Translations under genes and position numbers: made by a program | Assembly: GCF_002368095.1 (NCBI RefSeq) | Contig: NZ_AP018227.1 | Location: 1,092,001-1,156,000, forward strand | DNA from: Calothrix parasitica NIES-267 | Lineage (GTDB): Bacteria; Cyanobacteriota; Cyanobacteriia; Cyanobacteriales; Nostocaceae | Reading direction: 5' to 3' | Length of the DNA stretch: 64,000 nt | Notes under the pieces: model-generated | What the model saw: the letters and a program-made list of their open reading frames with translations, nothing else | What the model was told of the DNA's origin: nothing | Database searches by the model: none | Shown here: positions 43,312-51,576 of the stretch, one piece after another | How the letters are laid out: the number at the start of each line of letters is the position of its first letter | Numbering within the stretch: the first letter of the stretch is position 1

Positions 43312-44145
43312 GTGAATGAGTTAGCCACGGTATCTAACCTAGAACAGCTACTAACAAAAGCTAATTTTCGGAATTGGGTTAAGCCGACTTTTTCTCCAGA
43401 GCATGGTGTATTGATTGTTTGGTTCGGTTCTTTTCTTACGGGAGCAGCTTTAGCCCAAACTTGGAACTATTGCACAAATTTAGCATTACTGTGTAGTTTT
43501 TTTGCTTTACAAGCGGAGCATCCCCTTGTTGTTCAGGTAAAACAACGTAGCAAATGGAAGCCTAGATATGCAATTTGGGCTGGAATTTACGGAATCATGG
43601 CTGTGTGGATAGCTGGTTGGTTGTGGATTCAGTCTCCAATTTTGCTTTGGATTTATACGCTAGTAGCTTTTGCGTTGATATTTGATGTAATTGCAGTAAT
43701 TAAACGAAAGCATAAATCGATTCTCAATGAATTAGTTATTTTTGCTGCTATCTGTTTATCGACTCCTTTAGCTTATGCTGCTACAACGGGAAATCTTTCT
43801 GTAGAAGCGATGACAATTTGGATCTTAAATACTCTATTTTTCGGTAGCGCTATATTTACTATCAAATTACGTCGTAAGAAAACTAGTTCTCTGAAACCTG
43901 GTATTGCATATCATTTGATAGCTAGTCTGATTGTTACCGGATTTTTTATTCTTGGCTGGTTAAAATTATTTACTGCTTTAGCATTTGCTGTCGTATTAAT
44001 TAAATTTGCTGTAGTAGTCATTTTTCGTAACTGGTATCAGAAAGCCAAGTTTCATTCCGTAGCTTTACTAGAAACTCGTTTCGCTTTAGTTTATGTCGCA
44101 ATAGCTGCTATTAGCGTACTTCCCGCTCATTTACCTAGCGCTTGA
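43312..44145 (+). CDS. YwiC-like integral membrane protein
   Basis: This protein of about 277 residues starts at a GTG with AGGAG upstream; the in-frame TTG at 43282 lacks a ribosome site. Nine or so hydrophobic helices span nearly the whole length. The N-terminal pattern PTFSPEHGVLIVWFGSFLTGA resembles the P.(E/Q)HGAW start of the YwiC-like family (PF14256-type), and the middle FALIFDVIAVIKRKHKSILNELVIFAAI and the C-terminal FHSVALLETRFALVYVAIAAISVLP fit it. The family has no established function. Here it is followed 95 nt later by a ferric-reductase-like membrane protein, and it is divergent from a HugZ-like gene, which suggests a role in iron or heme handling. Confidence 0.65.
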   Translation: MNELATVSNLEQLLTKANFRNWVKPTFSPEHGVLIVWFGSFLTGAALAQTWNYCTNLALLCSFFALQAEHPLVVQVKQRSKWKPRYAIWAGIYGIMAVWIAGWLWIQSPILLWIYTLVAFALIFDVIAVIKRKHKSILNELVIFAAICLSTPLAYAATTGNLSVEAMTIWILNTLFFGSAIFTIKLRRKKTSSLKPGIAYHLIASLIVTGFFILGWLKLFTALAFAVVLIKFAVVVIFRNWYQKAKFHSVALLETRFALVYVAIAAISVLPAHLPSA

Positions 44146-44240
44146 GTATTAAAAATAAAAAAGTAAATGTTAATTTGTTACAATAAGTACTGATTTTTAC
44201 GAGTATAATTTATAAATAACTATAAATTATCAAATTAAGT

Positions 44241-44732
44241 ATGACGGTTAATGTTGAGTCGGTAACTGGCTACTTTGCTTTAATTGCTTATATTGCAACG
44301 CTATTACCTTCTAACTCTGTTGTGCTGTTCTCCAGTTGCAAAAGAGCTTATTGGCGAGTAATTTTGCTGAAAAACCGAAGGAACATCGGTTTAATTTGCT
44401 TTTTATTCTCAACAATTCATGGACTGTTAACGCTACAGGAACGTAATGTCGATTGGATGAGTGTCGATACGTATATTAACTATTTCACGGGATTGAGTTC
44501 GATTTTGATTTTTACAATCCTAGCGGTGACCTCAAATAATTGGAGCATCCGCAAGCTTGGTAAAAATTGGAAAAAACTGCATCGTCTGACTTATATTGCG
44601 TTAATTTTGCTTATCTTTCATTTATTTCTAGTTAAGCACGGTGAATGGGAATGGTATACCTGGTCTGCGTTTCTTACTTTGTCCTTGTTAGTTAGTACGT
44701 GGTTGCTTCGACTTATTAATTTTAAATTTTAG
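44241..44732 (+). CDS. Ferric-reductase-like heme membrane protein (MsrQ/YedZ-like)
   Basis: This 163-residue protein has four or five membrane helices. Likely heme-ligand histidines are H60 in LFSTIHGLL, H113 in KLHRLTYIAL and H122 and H127 in IFHLFLVKHG. The conserved RRNIGLICF before helix 2 and the WKKLHRLTYIALILLIFH block are characteristic of the ferric-reductase transmembrane domain seen in MsrQ/YedZ and FRE proteins. There is no NAD- or flavin-binding cytosolic domain, so the electron donor must be another protein. Reduction of periplasmic Fe(III) is plausible given its place between the YwiC-like gene and the Fe-transporter genes. An alternative is a methionine-sulfoxide repair partner (MsrQ), but no msrP is adjacent. 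Confidence 0.75.
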   Translation: MTVNVESVTGYFALIAYIATLLPSNSVVLFSSCKRAYWRVILLKNRRNIGLICFLFSTIHGLLTLQERNVDWMSVDTYINYFTGLSSILIFTILAVTSNNWSIRKLGKNWKKLHRLTYIALILLIFHLFLVKHGEWEWYTWSAFLTLSLLVSTWLLRLINFKF

Positions 44733-44769
44733 ATTATTGCCAGCCGTTTTAATAAGATAATCATGGTTC

Positions 44770-44817
44770 GTAGTTGCGCTAAAGCGCTAGGTATGTTTGG
44801 CGCTTTAGCGCAACTAC
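44770..44817. repeat. Inverted pair of REP elements (BIME-like)
   Basis: GTAGTTGCGCTAAAGCGC at 44770-44787 and GGCGCTTTAGCGCAACTAC at 44799-44817 face each other. These are the same GTAG-plus-hairpin units that flank the RAYT at 721-1314, 43 kb away, so the element has spread in this genome. Confidence 0.8.
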
Positions 44818-44847
44818 AAACCCGGTAAAATTCAATTGTACTCGCTA

Positions 44848-44883
44848 TACATTACAGAGTTGTTGGTAAATGTTATCGTTAAT
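44848..44883. promoter_or_regulatory. Shared upstream box of the Fe-binding-protein genes, copy 2
   Basis: TACATTACA, 14 nt, TGTTATCGTTAAT, identical in block sequence and spacing to 39118-39153 upstream of the paralogous gene. The 14-nt gaps themselves differ. It is a candidate operator or promoter element for iron-regulated expression. Confidence 0.45.
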
Positions 44884-45135
44884 TACAGCTATTAAGTGAA
44901 GCTACAGAGAAATAATATAAGGGCTAATTATTCTATTTGATAAAAAAACTTAGATTTTTATCAGCTTAAGGCAGCTATTCTGGTAGTTTAATTAACCTTG
45001 ACTAAGGCTTCAATGTTACTAATAGCGTTTAATATAACGTTAAAATGTAATGCTTAGCACATAATTATTACAAGTAACGTCTGTATGACTTAACCCGGAA
45101 CAGCTAATTGCTTTACTAGAGAAAAGAGAAAAAAG

Positions 45136-46134
45136 ATGCGACAAAAATTATTATTAGTGGGATTGATTGCTTCCTCATTCATCAGCGCGGGGTGTGAAGC
45201 ACTCAGCGAATCTAAAACTCTCGTTGTTTATTCAGGTAGAAACAAGAAGCTAGTTTCCCCCATCATTGAGCAAGCAGAGAAGGACTTAAATCTTGATATT
45301 GAAGTGCGTTACGGTAAAACCTCACAATTGGCGATCGCACTTTTAGAAGAAGGAGAAAACAGCAAAGCTGACGTATTCTTAGGACAAGATGCGGGTGCTT
45401 TAGGAAGTTTAGAGCAAAAGCAACGTACTCAAACTATTCCAGCAGAAATACTTGAGGAAGTAGATTCTCGTTTTCGTTCTCCTACAGGAAATTGGATAGG
45501 AGTATCCGGACGCGCTCGGGTAGTTGATTACAACACAGAGTTAGTTAAAGAAAGCGAACTACCCAAAGATGTTTGGGAATTAACCGAGCCAAAATGGCGC
45601 GGAAAAGTGGCTTGGGCACCTACCAATGGTTCGTTTCAGTCATTTGTAACCGGAATGCGAATCAAAGAAGGAGACGAAAAGACATTAGAATGGCTCAAAG
45701 CGATGAAAGCCAACGATGTCAAAAAATACGGGAATAACGTTGCCATAGTCAAAGCACTAGGACGTGGTGAAGTTCACGTAGGATTAGTGAATCATTATTA
45801 TCTACCTCGTTTCACCAAAGATGACCCCAACTTCCCTGTAGCCCATCACTTCACCAATGGGGATGCTGGTGCAATGATTAACGTTGCAGGATTAGCAATA
45901 CTCAAATCCACCGACCAACCAGAAGACGCTCAAAAATTCGTCAAATACATGGTTAGTCCCGAAGCGCAAAAATACTTTGCTAAAAGAACCAATGAATACC
46001 CCCTAGCAAAGGGAGTCGAAGCGGACAAATCCTTAGTACCTTTGAGCGAATTAAATCCCCCCAAAATCGAATTATCCAAACTTGATAGCTTAGAACAAAC
46101 TCTCAAGCTGCTAGAAGAAGCGGGAGTCGTTTGA
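45136..46134 (+). CDS. Fe(III) ABC transporter substrate-binding lipoprotein, acidic paralogue
   Basis: This 332-residue protein has a lipoprotein signal (LLLVGLIASSFISAGCEA, cysteine about 19) and a ferric-binding-protein fold: KTLVVYSGRNKKLVSPII, VRYGKTSQLAIALLEEG, VFLGQDAGALGSL, WIGVSGRARVVDYN, WAPTNGSFQSFVTGMR and NHYYLPRF with the iron-ligand tyrosines. It lacks the heavy Arg/Lys content of the paralogue at 39462 and is membrane-anchored rather than soluble. The permease gene starts 171 nt downstream and the ATPase follows, so this is the binding protein of that transporter. The spacer carries heptamer repeats (TTTTGGATTTTAGA, GTTAGGAGTGAGGA). Confidence 0.93.
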   Translation: MRQKLLLVGLIASSFISAGCEALSESKTLVVYSGRNKKLVSPIIEQAEKDLNLDIEVRYGKTSQLAIALLEEGENSKADVFLGQDAGALGSLEQKQRTQTIPAEILEEVDSRFRSPTGNWIGVSGRARVVDYNTELVKESELPKDVWELTEPKWRGKVAWAPTNGSFQSFVTGMRIKEGDEKTLEWLKAMKANDVKKYGNNVAIVKALGRGEVHVGLVNHYYLPRFTKDDPNFPVAHHFTNGDAGAMINVAGLAILKSTDQPEDAQKFVKYMVSPEAQKYFAKRTNEYPLAKGVEADKSLVPLSELNPPKIELSKLDSLEQTLKLLEEAGVV

Positions 46135-46305
46135 TTTTGGATTTTGGATTTTAGATTTTGGATTAATTAGTTAGAAGTTAGGAGTGAGGAGTTAGGAGTT
46201 AAGAGTTAATTTTCTCCTTGCCTCCTTGTCTCCCTATCTCCCCCTCTTCCCATTCCCAATGACCCATCCCCATTCACAATTCCCACAAGAACAGGAGTAT
46301 AAAAA
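46135..46305. repeat. Heptamer tandem repeats in the Fe-transporter operon spacer
   Basis: TTTTGGA/TTTTAGA units (46135-46165) and GTTAGGAGTGAGGAG units (46175-46205) are followed by a CCTCCTTGTCTCCC stretch. The spacer ends with AGGAG before the permease GTG (46306). Confidence 0.75.
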
Positions 46306-47892
46306 GTGTCCAAGGCAGTTCGACCTCCCTTATTTCTGACAGTTGCAGCGGTGGTAGTAGCAATTGCGATTGCTTTACCGTTGTTCTATCTGGTGTATCG
46401 CGCTGCGTATACTGGTGGGGAAGAGTTACTACAATTATTTACCCGCCAGCAAAATCTGGTAATCTTGTTCAATAGTATTGTTTTAATGGCTGCTGTGGCT
46501 TTCTTCTCAGCCGTTATTTCCATACCTTTGGCGTTTCTGACGGTGCGAACTGATTTACCGAAGCGACGTTTTTGGTTGGTAGTGACAACTTTACCCTTAG
46601 CGGTTCCTAGCTATGTTGGTAGTTTTGCGCTAATTGGAGCTTTTGCACCGAGGGGTAGTTTTCTCCAGCTTTTATTGGAACCTTTGGGTGTGGAAGAATT
46701 GCCTTCTATTTATGGTTGGTTTGGCGCAATTTTGGCGCTGACTTTGTTTACCTATCCCTATATGCTCTTAAGTCTGCGTTCGGCTTTGCAAGGCTTAGAT
46801 CCTTCTTTAGAAGAAGCCTCTCGCAGCATGGGTTACAACGGTAGAGATACTTTTATTAAAGTAGTTTTACCGCAGCTATATCCATCGTTGATTGCTGGGG
46901 GATTATTAGTATCTTTATATGCTTTGCGGGACTTTGGTACTCCTTCGTTGATGCAGTTTGATGCTTTCACCCAGGCAATTTTTATCCAATATCAAGCTAG
47001 CTTTAACCGCGATGCAGCAGCAGCTTTATCATTGGTATTGGTGACAATCGTGATGTTAATGCTGTGGCTGGAATCTCGAATGCGTTCTCGTGCAGCTTAC
47101 TACACTCGCGGTACTTCGTCATCTCGTCCGGCGAAACTGGTGAAATTAGGGAAATGGAAGATACCGGCTCTGATATTTTGTGGGTTAATTACATTTTTGG
47201 GTGTGGTACTACCTGTAATCACCATAGTATTTTGGTTAATTCAGGGACTATTAAGCGAATACGAATTTATTGATTTACTAGAACCAACAGTAAATTCAAT
47301 TACCGCAGCCGGATTAGCAGCAATTGTCACGATTTTATTTGCTTTACCAATAGCCATATTATCAGTAAGGTTCCCTTCACGAATTATTGCAATAGTTGAG
47401 CGTGCAACCTATATTTGTTTTGGCGTACCGGGAATAGTTGTAGCTTTATCTTTGGTATTTTTTGGAGCTAATTATTTACCCTTGTTATACCAAACTTTAC
47501 CGATGCTAATTTTTGCCTATTTGATATTATTTCTCCAGCAATCAATAGGAACAGTGCGTACTTCTTTATTACAGGTAAATCCACAAATAGAAGAAGCATC
47601 GCGCAGTTTAGGTAAATCATCTTGGCAGACTTTAAAGCAAATCACCTTACCTTTAGTAAGTCCCGGTATTTTAAGCGGTACTGTATTGGTATTTCTAACA
47701 GCGATGAAGGAATTACCCGCTACTATGCTGCTATCACCAATAGGCTTTGATACTTTAGCGGTAGAAATTTGGAAAGCCACAGAAAACGTTGATTTTGCGG
47801 ATGCAGCAGCAGCTTCGTTGATGATATTAATAGTATCTATGACATCAACTTTTGTTGTTCTATCCCAAGAAAAAGCTAATCAAAAGACATGA
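46306..47892 (+). CDS. Fe(III) ABC transporter permease (FbpB/FutB-like)
   Basis: This 528-residue protein starts at a GTG with AGGAG upstream and has two fused six-helix permease halves, the usual length for ferric FbpB-type permeases. Each half has an EAA loop contacting the ATPase: LEEASRSMGYNGRDTFIKVVLPQLYPSL (about 166-195) and IEEASRSLGKSSWQTLKQITLPLV (about 430-455). It sits between its binding protein and the ATPase on the same strand. The 361-nt gap before the ATPase contains a dispersed repeat. Periplasmic iron is the inferred substrate. Confidence 0.92.
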   Translation: MSKAVRPPLFLTVAAVVVAIAIALPLFYLVYRAAYTGGEELLQLFTRQQNLVILFNSIVLMAAVAFFSAVISIPLAFLTVRTDLPKRRFWLVVTTLPLAVPSYVGSFALIGAFAPRGSFLQLLLEPLGVEELPSIYGWFGAILALTLFTYPYMLLSLRSALQGLDPSLEEASRSMGYNGRDTFIKVVLPQLYPSLIAGGLLVSLYALRDFGTPSLMQFDAFTQAIFIQYQASFNRDAAAALSLVLVTIVMLMLWLESRMRSRAAYYTRGTSSSRPAKLVKLGKWKIPALIFCGLITFLGVVLPVITIVFWLIQGLLSEYEFIDLLEPTVNSITAAGLAAIVTILFALPIAILSVRFPSRIIAIVERATYICFGVPGIVVALSLVFFGANYLPLLYQTLPMLIFAYLILFLQQSIGTVRTSLLQVNPQIEEASRSLGKSSWQTLKQITLPLVSPGILSGTVLVFLTAMKELPATMLLSPIGFDTLAVEIWKATENVDFADAAAASLMILIVSMTSTFVVLSQEKANQKT

Positions 47893-48253
47893 AAATAATT
47901 AGAGAATAGATAATCTAGTTATTATTCAGCTTGTATAATTTAGAATGAAATAAAAAGTAATTCTAATTTCTACAACTAATTAAATAAAACTGGTGGAAAT
48001 AAAGCCACTAGTTTACTTCCAACATCAGAGTTGTTGTCAATAAAATTATTTATTTTGATTTACTTGATATTAGTATTGATAGATTTTAAATTTAAAACAT
48101 ATCTGTATCTTAACTGATTATTTTCGATTACTAATTACCAATTCCCTGTCTTGAAAATTTACTCTTGGGGAAACCACGCCATTTGCTTCAATCCCAACGC
48201 AATGGCTCCCCAAGACCGTACTTTCCGCAATTCCCAATTCCCAAACATCCAAA
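47893..48253. other. 361-nt spacer between permease and ATPase genes
   Basis: The left half is AT-rich. The right half (about 48135-48250) is the dispersed CTCTTGGGGAAACC ... GGCTCCCCAAGACCG repeat also found before the gene at 20925. There is no clear terminator, so transcription may continue into the ATPase gene. Confidence 0.5.
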
Positions 48254-49294
48254 ATGCAAAAAGAAATTCTCAAATTAAAAAATATCACTAAATTCTTCGT
48301 AGAAAGTGATATTCCAGCGGTGAATAATATCTCTATAACATTACAACAAGGAGATATACTAGCCTTAGTAGGTCCATCCGGTTGTGGTAAGACAACTCTA
48401 TTGAGAATAATTGGTGGTTTTGAATCTCCGCAAACAGGAGAAGTCGAAATTGGAGAACAGAAAGTTTGTAGTCCGAATACTTGGGTACAACCGGAAAATC
48501 GCGATATTGGAATTGTATTTCAAGATTACGCGCTATTTCCCCATTTAACAGTTGAGCAAAATGTAGCTTTTGGATTGAAAAATTCCGATAAAAATCAAAT
48601 TCAACAAAGAGTTTCAGAAGTATTAAAATTAGTAGGACTCGGAAAATTTGCAACACGTTATCCTTACGAACTATCCGGGGGACAACAACAACGAGTCGCT
48701 TTAGCACGTGCTTTAGCACCCAAACCAAAATTAATGCTTTTGGACGAACCATTATCTAATTTGGATATTCAAGTTAGATTGCAATTACGAGAAGAGATTC
48801 GAGATATTCTCAAACTTGCTGGAACTTCAGCAGTTTTTATTACCCACGACCAAGAAGAAGCTTTAGCAATTGCAGACGTGGTAGGAGTTATGCGTCAGGG
48901 ACACTTAGAACAAATAGGCAGACCAGAAGAAATTTACAGCTATCCAGCATCGCGATTTGTCGCAGAATTCGTTACTCAAGCCAACTTTTTACCAGCTCGT
49001 CGTAAAGAGAATAATTGGGAAACAGAAATTGGTAGTTTTACAATCCCAGAGAATCATAGCTGCGATACAGGGGAAATTATGATTCGCCAAGAAGATTGTA
49101 CTTTACAACCAGATGATGATGGTGAAGTAAAAGTTACCAAAAGAAGATTTCTAGGAAGAGAATACCGTTATTGTTTAGAAACTCCTTCCGGTAGAGAAAT
49201 TCACGTTAGAACAATGACCGATACAATATTATCCGAAGGAACATTTGTTCAAATTTCAATAGCAGATGATGCAGTGAAAATATTTCCTGAGTAA
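48254..49294 (+). CDS. Fe(III) ABC transporter ATP-binding protein (FbpC/FutC-like)
   Basis: This 346-residue ATPase has Walker A GPSGCGKTT (about 38-46), Q-loop FQDYALFPH, the signature LSGGQQQR, Walker B LMLLDEPLSNLD and the switch histidine in FITHDQEEA. The C-terminal 110 residues form a TOBE regulatory domain (DTGEIMIRQEDCTLQP to VHVRTM-like), typical of FbpC/PotA-type importers. It completes the Fe(III) transporter with the genes at 45136 and 46306 and may also serve the orphan binding protein at 39462. Confidence 0.93.
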   Translation: MQKEILKLKNITKFFVESDIPAVNNISITLQQGDILALVGPSGCGKTTLLRIIGGFESPQTGEVEIGEQKVCSPNTWVQPENRDIGIVFQDYALFPHLTVEQNVAFGLKNSDKNQIQQRVSEVLKLVGLGKFATRYPYELSGGQQQRVALARALAPKPKLMLLDEPLSNLDIQVRLQLREEIRDILKLAGTSAVFITHDQEEALAIADVVGVMRQGHLEQIGRPEEIYSYPASRFVAEFVTQANFLPARRKENNWETEIGSFTIPENHSCDTGEIMIRQEDCTLQPDDDGEVKVTKRRFLGREYRYCLETPSGREIHVRTMTDTILSEGTFVQISIADDAVKIFPE

Positions 49295-49337
49295 GGGGAA
49301 TTAGGTAATAGGTAATAGGTAATAGGTAATGGTTAAT

Positions 49338-49460
49338 CTCACATCTTGCAGCAGTGGCTCTATTCCCGGTTTCTTGTGGATTTCATAACGGGATAGTCGT
49401 ACTTTCAGGAAAAGAAACCGGGTTTATTTGAGCTTCCACCCGAATGCTGCAAGATATGAG
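49338..49460. mobile_element. 123-bp MITE with CTCACATCTTGCAGCA ends
   Basis: CTCACATCTTGCAGCA (49338-49353) and TGCTGCAAGATATGAG (49445-49460) are inverted repeats with one mismatch. The inside has CCCGGTTTCTTG / AAGAAACCGGG. AATAGGTAAT and TAATGGGTAATGGG tandem repeats flank it. Confidence 0.7.
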
Positions 49461-49532
49461 TAATGGGTAATGGGTTTTGCTGTTATCAACTTATTACTTA
49501 TTACTAACTATTTTGTAAGCAATTGAAAGTAT

Positions 49533-49814
49533 TTAAGCGGTAAAGTTTGTTGCAATAATAGTTATTTTTACTTCTCCATGTAGTTGTTCGTCAATCGTCG
49601 CTCCAAAATTAATCTCAGCATCGGGATTAGTTCTTTGATAAATAATTTGAGCGGCAGAATTTACTTCCTGTAGACTTAGGCTAGAGTTACCACAAACATC
49701 AAAAATTATTGTTCTAGCTTTTTCTATAGAAGATTTTAATAAAGGAGAAGAAATTGCTGCTACTGTTGCATCTTTTATATCTTTACCTACCTCAATCACC
49801 TTGATTTTCATCAT
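49533..49814 (-). CDS. Stand-alone FtsZ C-terminal-domain protein (mini-FtsZ)
   Basis: This 93-residue protein aligns with only the second (C-terminal, GTPase-activating) domain of FtsZ: KDATVAAISSPLLKSSIEKARTI, then LSLQEVNSAAQIIYQRTNPDAEINFGATID, then GEVKITIIATNFT. These correspond to the FtsZ segments AISSPLLE.SIEGARG, LTLHEVNAAAEIIY, FGAVID and ITVIATGF. The GTP-binding half, the T7 loop and the C-terminal tail are absent. The N-terminus MMKIKVIEVG loosely recalls the first FtsZ strand (IKVIGVGG). The sequence is clearly diverged from normal FtsZ yet has an open frame with start and stop. It may be a functional modifier of FtsZ polymerisation or a decaying fragment. Confidence 0.72.
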   Translation of the reverse strand: MMKIKVIEVGKDIKDATVAAISSPLLKSSIEKARTIIFDVCGNSSLSLQEVNSAAQIIYQRTNPDAEINFGATIDEQLHGEVKITIIATNFTA

Positions 49815-50122
49815 CTGATTAAAAGCATTGCGATAATATACAAACTTTCTTTCCCCTCTCCCTAATAAGGCTACGGTGTACGCACAAGTACTCTAAATTG
49901 CTTTCACAGCGTTTAGATCCCCCTATATCCCCCTTGAAAAGGGGGACTTTAATTCAGATTCCCCCCTTTTCAAGGGGGGTTAGGGGGGATCTAGGAGATG
50001 TGTGTACACCGTAGCCTTAATAAGGGAGAGGAGAGGGATGTCCGTTAGCGGCTAGCGGAGCGTACCGGAGGTATTGCGTGTCCGTTAGGACATAAGGACA
50101 GATAAGGACAGGGTGAAGTTAA
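49815..50122. other. 308-nt intergenic region filled by a nested MITE and dispersed repeat
   Basis: The element at 49855-50031 occupies most of it, followed by a copy of the TTAGCGG...GAGCGTACCGGAG dispersed repeat (50040-50105). No gene is supported. Confidence 0.5.
49855..50031. mobile_element. 177-bp MITE-like nested palindrome
   Basis: Outer arms CCTCTCCCTAATAAGGCTAC...GGTGTACGCACA and TGTGTGTACACC...GTAGCCTTAATAAGGGAGAGG are complementary. An inner palindrome, GATCCCCCTATATCCCCC / GGGGGGTTAGGGGGGATC, resembles that in the element at 14167-14312, so two elements may be nested or related. Confidence 0.7.
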
Positions 50123-51352
50123 TTAATCCTTCAATAATAAATAATATAATTCACCTTGATTAACAATAGCACCAGCGCGGTCTCCTGCTTCTTTACCGAT
50201 ACCGATATAGTAATCAACTCGACCGGGAGATTTAATTGCACCTCCGGTATCTTGGTCGAGGACGTAGCGACTAACTAAACGCTGTTCAATTTCGCCTTGA
50301 TTGATAAATGGGAAACGTGCGCGTATTATAGCTAAAGCACCAGGTGGCATTAAAGATTTATCTGTAGCAATTGACCTTTCTGGGGTTACTGGAACATTAA
50401 GACTACCGATTGCAGCAGCATCTTTAGTATCTCGAAAAAAGATAAAACGGGGATTTCTAGGTAAGTATTCGTCTTGACTTTCGGGATTTTCTTCTAAATA
50501 ATTAATAACTTTTTCTAAGGTAATTCCTTCTTGCTCTAATTTCCCATCTTTGATTAATTCTTTTCCCAAACTTACATATTCATGGTCGGTATTTCCTGCA
50601 TAGTTAATTGAAGTAGTGGTACCATCAGCAAATTCCAAAACCGCAGAACCTTGGACTTGAGCAATAAAAGCATCTATGCGAGATTTCAACCAATATAATT
50701 CTAAGCCTTTAAGTTTACCTTTGTCTGCTTGTAAAGCGTCTGCACCTTCCAATTCTAATCGGGTAGGATGGGGTTTGCTCCAGTTCTTAAAATCATCGGG
50801 TAAACGATAAACGGGATAGCGATATTCAGATGTTTGTTCGCGACTTGCTTGGTAAATTGGTTTGTAATAACCAGTAAATAAAATATTTCCTTGATTATCC
50901 GAACCGATAGATTTATATAATACAAATTCTTTGTTGACAGCAGCCTGTAATTCTTCAGCGTTTTGAGAATTAACAACTAATTCACGAAATCTTATCAAGC
51001 TTTTTTCAACTCTTTCTTTGGTGATTTCGGGAATAATATATTTTTGATAAGCTGCTTTGGATTGCGATGTTTGTAGATAGCTTAAACTATTATCAATTGC
51101 TGCGAGCAAATTCTGTTTATCTCCATTTTCACCCCAAATTTGGTTATCAAGAAAATAATTATTCTTTTGCGGTAATGATGCTTGTAATAAAGGTGCTGTG
51201 GTAGAACTTGTTTGAGGTTCAGCAGTTGGTGAAGGTTGATTTTCTTGACTGACTTGCTGTTGGTTATTACAAGCTATTAGAGGTAAGCAGCAAAGATAAG
51301 TTGTCAGGATTAGCTTTGTTAATTTATGAGAATACTGTTGTTTAGACTGCAT
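50123..51352 (-). CDS. mltA: Membrane-bound lytic murein transglycosylase A
   Basis: This lipoprotein of about 409 residues (signal ending LIAC; cysteine about 28) has an MltA domain: FTGYYKPIYQASREQTSEYRYPVYR, LEGADALQADKGKLKGLELYWLKSRIDAFIAQVQGSAVLEF and NPRFIFFRD. It ends with the 3D domain, with conserved aspartates in RYVLDQDTGGAIKSPGRVDYYIG. MltA cleaves the glycan strand of peptidoglycan with formation of 1,6-anhydro-muramic acid. I start at the ATG at 51352; the in-frame TTG at 51376 is unlikely. It is monocistronic and reads toward the mini-FtsZ gene, beyond the repeats. Confidence 0.93.
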   Translation of the reverse strand: MQSKQQYSHKLTKLILTTYLCCLPLIACNNQQQVSQENQPSPTAEPQTSSTTAPLLQASLPQKNNYFLDNQIWGENGDKQNLLAAIDNSLSYLQTSQSKAAYQKYIIPEITKERVEKSLIRFRELVVNSQNAEELQAAVNKEFVLYKSIGSDNQGNILFTGYYKPIYQASREQTSEYRYPVYRLPDDFKNWSKPHPTRLELEGADALQADKGKLKGLELYWLKSRIDAFIAQVQGSAVLEFADGTTTSINYAGNTDHEYVSLGKELIKDGKLEQEGITLEKVINYLEENPESQDEYLPRNPRFIFFRDTKDAAAIGSLNVPVTPERSIATDKSLMPPGALAIIRARFPFINQGEIEQRLVSRYVLDQDTGGAIKSPGRVDYYIGIGKEAGDRAGAIVNQGELYYLLLKD

Positions 51353-51576
51353 TATTTCTGATTTTTGGGAATTCAATCCTTAATATACCTTTAGGTTTAA
51401 AAGTTTGGATTTGTTAGTATGTTATATTTTTTTCGGTAAATCAACCATAATATTCTATTGCGGTCTTAGAAGCCTATCTGATAATATAAGTTCCCAAAAC
51501 CGCAAAATTAGAAACCCCTCTCCAAGACAGCGGAGAGGGGAAGGGGTGAGGTTCATCCAACCGAAAATAATATTAA

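Larger units (their letters stand above)
44733..45135. other. 403-nt leader of the acidic Fe-binding-protein gene
   Basis: This contains a REP pair (44770-44817) and the shared regulatory box (44848-44883). The remainder is AT-rich without a supported frame. Confidence 0.5.
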
